Of a stretch of DNA of 64,000 bases, positions 60,272 to 64,000 are shown in pieces. The translations under genes and the position numbers were made by a program. Source of the stretch: Vreelandella sedimenti (lineage in GTDB: Bacteria; Pseudomonadota; Gammaproteobacteria; Pseudomonadales; Halomonadaceae); the NCBI RefSeq assembly GCF_013416325.1, contig NZ_JACCGK010000003.1:155657-219656 (forward strand). The letters run 5' to 3'. Within the stretch, counting starts at the first letter, position 1, and the number at the start of each line of letters is the position of its first letter. Under the pieces are notes generated by a model. That model worked only from the letters and a program-made list of their open reading frames with translations, was not told the origin of the DNA and made no database searches.

Positions 60272-61600
60272 ATGAGTGAACCCATGAGCAAACAGACGAC
60301 TGCGACGATTTCACGCCTATCAACAAGCGATGATGCCTTTAACCATCGACTTGATGCGCTGTTAGATTGGGAAGGGGTGTCTGATAAAGCGGTGCAGGCG
60401 CGGGTCGAAGAAATTCTTGCCAGTGTAAAGCAGCGCGGCGATGTGGCGGTAGTGGAAGCTACGAATCGCTTTGACCGGCTTTCGGCTACCTCAATGGACG
60501 AATTGCAGCTAACGCCCGAGCAGTTGAAAAGAGCGTTTGATAACTTGCCTGCTGAGCAGCGCGAGGCGCTTTCCAGCGCCGCCGAGCGGATTAAGCACTA
60601 CCACGAGCGTCAGAAGCCCAGCTCCTGGCAATACGAAGAAGCAGACGGCACCGTGCTGGGTCAGAAAGTTACCCCGCTGGAGCGCGCCGGTATTTATGTC
60701 CCTGGCGGCAAAGCTGCCTATCCCTCGTCGGTGCTGATGAATGCGATTCCTGCCCATGTGGCCGGCGTGCGCGAAATCGTTATGGTCGTGCCTACGCCGG
60801 ATGGCGTGCTCAATGAGTTGGTGTTGGCAGCGGCCCACCTTGCGGGAGTCGACTATGTGTTTACCATTGGTGGCGCTCAGGCCGTAGCAGCACTTGCTTA
60901 CGGCACTGAAAGTGTTCCTCGAGTCGATAAAATAGTTGGGCCGGGCAATATTTATGTGGCCACGGCGAAGCGTGCAGTATTTGGTCAAGTGGGAATTGAT
61001 ATGATTGCCGGGCCCTCGGAGATTATGGTGGTTTCCGATGGTCAGACTGATCCCGATTGGCTGGCAATGGATCTATTTTCTCAAGCCGAGCACGACGAAG
61101 ATGCCCAGGCGATCTTGGTGAGCTGGGATGCCGGGCACTTAGATGCTGTGGAGTCGTCAATTGAGCGGCTGCTGCCGACCTTGGAGCGCGAACAGATCGT
61201 GCGTGAGTCGCTGCGTAAGCGAGGAGCGTTAGTGCTCTGCCAGGGCGCCCAAGAAGCGATTGCGTTGATTAATCGGATTGCTCCTGAGCACCTGGAACTT
61301 TCGGTGGCTGCCCCCGAGACATGGTTAGACGATATTCGTCATGCCGGTGCAATCTTTATGGGGCGTTACACCGCCGAGGCGCTGGGTGATTACTGTGCTG
61401 GGCCAAATCATGTGCTGCCTACCTCTGGCACGGCGCGCTTCTCTTCACCGTTGGGGGTTTACGATTTCCAAAAACGCTCTTCGATTATTCACTGCTCCGC
61501 AGACGGTGCTTCTGAGCTGGGCAAAATCGCCTCGGTATTAGCGCGGGGTGAATCACTCACCGCCCATGCCCGCTCTGCGGAGTACCGGATTCGCGATTGA
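60272..61600 (+). CDS. hisD: histidinol dehydrogenase
   Basis: Zinc enzyme that oxidises histidinol to histidine in the last two steps of the pathway. The motifs [62 protein letters not shown], the zinc-site region [15 protein letters not shown] and [12 protein letters not shown] are intact. Length 442, ATG 60272 after GAGGTGA. In Pseudomonas hisC follows here; in this window the next gene is the oppositely oriented degS/algW, so hisC is absent from this locus. Confidence 0.96.
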   Translation: MSEPMSKQTTATISRLSTSDDAFNHRLDALLDWEGVSDKAVQARVEEILASVKQRGDVAVVEATNRFDRLSATSMDELQLTPEQLKRAFDNLPAEQREALSSAAERIKHYHERQKPSSWQYEEADGTVLGQKVTPLERAGIYVPGGKAAYPSSVLMNAIPAHVAGVREIVMVVPTPDGVLNELVLAAAHLAGVDYVFTIGGAQAVAALAYGTESVPRVDKIVGPGNIYVATAKRAVFGQVGIDMIAGPSEIMVVSDGQTDPDWLAMDLFSQAEHDEDAQAILVSWDAGHLDAVESSIERLLPTLEREQIVRESLRKRGALVLCQGAQEAIALINRIAPEHLELSVAAPETWLDDIRHAGAIFMGRYTAEALGDYCAGPNHVLPTSGTARFSSPLGVYDFQKRSSIIHCSADGASELGKIASVLARGESLTAHARSAEYRIRD

Positions 61601-61617
61601 TACTGCCAATACGCTTT

Positions 61618-61637
61618 GCGCTACGCCAGCGCGTTTT
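61618..61637 (+). terminator. possible terminator after hisD
   Basis: GCGCT (61618-61622) and AGCGC (61628-61632) form a short hairpin followed by GTTTTG, in the 46-bp gap between converging hisD and degS. The stem is only five pairs, so efficiency is doubtful. Confidence 0.4.
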
Positions 61638-61646
61638 GTAAACAGG

Positions 61647-62912
61647 CTACGAGTCGCGTGGGCCAGGAGTCTCCTCATTAATTGGGATGGTAGGGAGTGG
61701 GCGTTCGCCCACTTCGAGGGTCATCTCCATGCGTTCGCCGCTACGGACGATGGTGAGCGGTAGCGAGGTGCCGGGTTCGATAGAGGCGATTTCACTCATC
61801 GTGGTGCGGGCATCCAGAATAGGCTGGCCATTGACAGAGAGAAGTACATCGCCTGGCTCTAGCCCCGCGTCCGCTGCGGGCCCTCCGCTGACAACCCCCG
61901 CGACGATCACCCCTTGAGGTGTTTGCAGTCCAAAAGAGGCTGCCAGTTCCCGTGATAGCGCCTGCGCTTCAATGCCTAACCAGCCACGAATGACCCGTCC
62001 TTGAGTGACCAGTTCATCCAGAATGCTGTGGGCAAGGTTGGCGGGAATGGCAAAACCAATGCCTTGGGAGCCACCTGAGCGCGAGAAAATAGCCGTATTA
62101 ATGCCGACCATGGCGCCCTCAGGATTGACCAGCGCGCCACCTGAGTTGCCCGGATTGATAGCCGCATCTGTTTGAATAAAGTCTTCATAGGCGTTTAGCC
62201 CTAAATGATTGCGCCCCGTGGCACTAATAATGCCCATGGTGACCGTCTGACCGACACCAAAAGGGTTGCCAATAGCGAGCGCTACGTCGCCTACCGCTAC
62301 GTCGGCGGAGTCTGTGAGTTCAATAACTGGCAAATCGTCCAGGTTAATTCTTAGCACGGCTAAATCACTTTCAGGATCTGTGCCGATCACCTCCGCCAGG
62401 GTTTCGCGTCCGTCACGCAGAGCGACCTGGATTTCATCGGCGCCGTTGATGACGTGATGATTGGTCAGTACGTAACCGTCCTCGCTGACAATAACGCCAG
62501 AGCCCAAACTTGAGAGCATGCGTTGATGGGTCGTCGCGTCATCGCCCTGGCTGTCAAAAAATTGCTGGAAAAAAGGGTCTGACATCAGCGGGTGTTGGTC
62601 GCGTTCAACGATGCGTGAAGAGTAAATATTAACCACCGCAGGTGCGGCTTGCTCCACTGCCTGAGCATAGCTGACGGGCCCTTCGTTACGAGACAAGGGG
62701 GCTGCCTGATGAATTTCAGGAGCAGGGCGGCTAGGGTTGGGCTCTACGACTGTTGGCGTCGTCGAGATAACCGGCGCAGAGATTTGAGGGACTTGAGGCG
62801 AGGAGTCACGAAACGGGTTGGGCAACTGCTCGGGGAGTGCAAAGAGAATAACCACAGCGAGCAGTACGCCAGTGATAACAGGCCAGAGGTAAGGCAGCAC
62901 GTAGCGTCGCAT
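61647..62912 (-). CDS. degS: membrane-anchored DegS/AlgW-type serine protease
   Basis: Periplasmic site-1 protease that senses unfolded outer-membrane proteins through its PDZ domain and cuts the anti-sigma factor of the envelope-stress sigma factor. One N-terminal membrane helix (about 8-27) is followed by a Pro-rich linker (28-80) and a trypsin-like domain with His153 (TNHHVI), Asp183 (ESDLAVLRI) and Ser257 (NPGNSGGALVN). A single PDZ domain (about 310-400) has DAGLEPGDVLLSVNGQPI. Length 421 is longer than E. coli DegS (355) mainly through the linker. The neighbouring nif3 gene and hisD place it as AlgW. Confidence 0.93.
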   Translation of the reverse strand: MRRYVLPYLWPVITGVLLAVVILFALPEQLPNPFRDSSPQVPQISAPVISTTPTVVEPNPSRPAPEIHQAAPLSRNEGPVSYAQAVEQAAPAVVNIYSSRIVERDQHPLMSDPFFQQFFDSQGDDATTHQRMLSSLGSGVIVSEDGYVLTNHHVINGADEIQVALRDGRETLAEVIGTDPESDLAVLRINLDDLPVIELTDSADVAVGDVALAIGNPFGVGQTVTMGIISATGRNHLGLNAYEDFIQTDAAINPGNSGGALVNPEGAMVGINTAIFSRSGGSQGIGFAIPANLAHSILDELVTQGRVIRGWLGIEAQALSRELAASFGLQTPQGVIVAGVVSGGPAADAGLEPGDVLLSVNGQPILDARTTMSEIASIEPGTSLPLTIVRSGERMEMTLEVGERPLPTIPINEETPGPRDS

Positions 62913-62937
62913 GCAATCAATTCCTTAACGGGTCGGT

Positions 62938-62969
62938 CTCGCTGTTCGCGATAAAAAGCAGCGAGTTTT
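62938..62969. promoter_or_regulatory. inverted repeat between degS and nif3 genes
   Basis: CTCGCTG (62938-62944) pairs perfectly with CAGCGAG (62959-62965) and is followed by TTTT on the plus strand. Between two divergent genes a terminator is unexpected, so an operator or a leader hairpin of degS is more likely. The whole 128-bp gap has no open reading frame. Confidence 0.4.
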
Positions 62970-63040
62970 ACAATGGTTTTATGGTAACACTTTCTAAGCA
63001 AGTACCTCACGGGTGCAGTTAAATCAATAAAGGACTCAAT

Positions 63041-63802
63041 ATGATTCATCGTGATCAACTAGTCGCGGCCTGTGACCATCAGTTACGTGCATCTGAATTT
63101 AAGGATTTTACCATTAATGGCTTGCAGGTGGCGGGCGGCGAGCAAGTCAAGCGCATTATGACGGGGGTTACTGCCTGCCAAGCGCTGCTGGACGAAGCCG
63201 TTGCTTGGCAGGCAGATATGGTATTGGTGCATCACGGCTACTTTTGGAAAAACGAGCCCGTGGCGATTACCGGTATGAAGCAGAGACGGATTAAAACCCT
63301 GCTTGATCATGACATTAGTCTGTTAGCGTATCATCTGCCTCTGGATGCGCATGCCGAGATGGGCAATAACGCGGAGTTAGCCCGTCACTTGGGGTGGAAA
63401 GTAGAGGGGTGCATTGATGGTGCGCTGGGGCAGGGGCTTTTGTGGTCAGGCCGTTTACCTCAGCCGCATTCGGTTAGCGCCTTGGCCGCGCAGATAGCGC
63501 AAACCTTACAGCGCGAACCGTTGGTCATAGAGGCCCCGCAGGTGGGTGATATTGAGCGCATCGCTTGGTGTACCGGTGGTGCGCAGGATATGATCACCGA
63601 CGCCTATGAGGCGGGCGCGCAGGCATTTGTATCGGGTGAGATATCCGAGCGAACCACTCACCTGGCAAGGGAAATGGGTATCCATTATATCGCCGCCGGG
63701 CATCATGCCACTGAGCGCTATGGTGTTCAGGCACTTGGTGAATGGTTAAGCGATGAGTATGACGTTGAGCACCGCTTTGTGGATATTGATAATCCTGCTT
63801 AA
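63041..63802 (+). CDS. Nif3-like dinuclear metal centre protein (YbgI family)
   Basis: 253-residue protein of the NIF3/YbgI family, which forms toroidal hexamers with a dinuclear metal site. Metal-ligand motifs are visible: VLVHHGYFW, AYHLPLDAH near the centre, and GHHATERYGVQALGEWL near the C-terminus. The molecular function is unsettled; some members act as GTP cyclohydrolase I type 2-like enzymes. AAAGGA lies before ATG 63041. It is divergent from degS/algW, as in Pseudomonas. Confidence 0.92.
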   Translation: MIHRDQLVAACDHQLRASEFKDFTINGLQVAGGEQVKRIMTGVTACQALLDEAVAWQADMVLVHHGYFWKNEPVAITGMKQRRIKTLLDHDISLLAYHLPLDAHAEMGNNAELARHLGWKVEGCIDGALGQGLLWSGRLPQPHSVSALAAQIAQTLQREPLVIEAPQVGDIERIAWCTGGAQDMITDAYEAGAQAFVSGEISERTTHLAREMGIHYIAAGHHATERYGVQALGEWLSDEYDVEHRFVDIDNPA

Positions 63803-63812
63803 CACATTAAAC

Positions 63813-63843
63813 GCCCCGGATTGCCGATAATGGAAGCCGGGGC
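63813..63843 (+). terminator. possible terminator after the nif3-like gene
   Basis: GCCCCGG (63813-63819) pairs with CCGGGGC (63837-63843) across a 17-nt loop, just after the stop. No T-run follows, so it may only stabilise the 3' end. Confidence 0.4.
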
Positions 63844-63856
63844 TGATCAATCATTA

Positions 63857-63994
63857 TTAGGCTTTGTCTGAAAAGTCGGCGAGCGAAGGCCAGACAAGGC
63901 AAAAAAATCGGCGAAAAGACGGATCGGACTCGCGCACGAGCCGATTTTTAACGCCGTATGGTCGAGCGGCAGCCAGTTTTCAGGCAAATCCTAG
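63857..63994. repeat. palindromic element with 20-bp inverted ends
   Basis: TTAGGCTTTGTCTGAAAAGT at 63857-63876 and the inverse of 63975-63994 match at 16 of 20 positions. Inside, AAAAATCGGC (63903-63912) is a perfect inverted match to GCCGATTTTT (63940-63949), and the parts between are imperfectly complementary, so the whole can fold into one long stem. It contains no open reading frame. It looks like a small non-autonomous mobile or REP-type element. No second copy occurs in this window. Confidence 0.65.
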
Positions 63995-64000
63995 TAGCGC

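Overview
The window is a chromosomal, almost entirely housekeeping stretch of a gammaproteobacterium. Gene order follows two well-known blocks: nnr-tsaE-amiB-mutL-miaA-hfq-hflXKC-(hisZ)-purA, and the gatCAB / mreBCD-maf-rng-yhdP-tldD-pmbA / ptsO-rapZ-ptsN-hpf-rpoN-lptBAC-kdsCD / mlaFEDCB-ibaG-murA-hisG-hisD-degS-nif3 block known from Pseudomonas. The orn / rsgA-rhdA-psd order, short HisG with HisZ, RhdA-type rhodanese and an endonuclease-type MutL also point to the Pseudomonas/Oceanospirillales side rather than to enterics. A very acidic lipoprotein and my recollection of the repeat families make a Halomonas-like organism (Halomonadaceae) the best guess; this is an inference, not a search result. 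I see no prophage, insertion sequence with a transposase, CRISPR array, rRNA or tRNA.

Layout. Positions 1-4900 hold psd, rhdA and rsgA (minus), orn (plus) and queG (minus). Positions 4954-18089 are a plus-strand series from nnr to purA covering metabolite repair, tRNA modification, cell separation, mismatch repair, RNA chaperone, the HflKC membrane complex, and histidine and adenylate synthesis. Positions 18178-31465 are a looser region: cobO, yajQ, pepN, yegS, an uncharacterised acidic lipoprotein, a cold-shock protein, a LysE-type exporter, slt, a DUF1232 protein, htpG behind a textbook sigma-32 promoter, gpsA and sixA. Positions 31690-63802 are the long envelope cluster. It combines cell shape (Mre), lipopolysaccharide precursor and transport (KdsCD, LptABC), phospholipid transport (MlaFEDCB, YhdP), peptidoglycan precursor (MurA), the nitrogen PTS with sigma-54, and envelope stress proteolysis (DegS/AlgW).

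Non-coding structure is the less ordinary part. Two copies of a dispersed palindromic element (908-1021 and, inverted, 31544-31663) fold into the same multi-stem shape. All differences in their 73-nt core fall either in compensatory base pairs or in one loop. A different, about 140-bp element with 20-bp inverted ends sits at 63857-63994. Between hflC and hisZ, four segments can form mutually exclusive hairpins ending in an intrinsic terminator only 35 nt before the hisZ start, which looks like an attenuator. Other signals are 21-bp direct repeats before orn, AT-rich inverted repeats between cobO and yajQ, and several perfect inverted repeats before mreB.

I did not find a new multi-gene system. 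The best candidates for undescribed biology are the covarying repeat family, the hisZ-purA leader, and the repeat-bearing acidic lipoprotein at 23270-24130.
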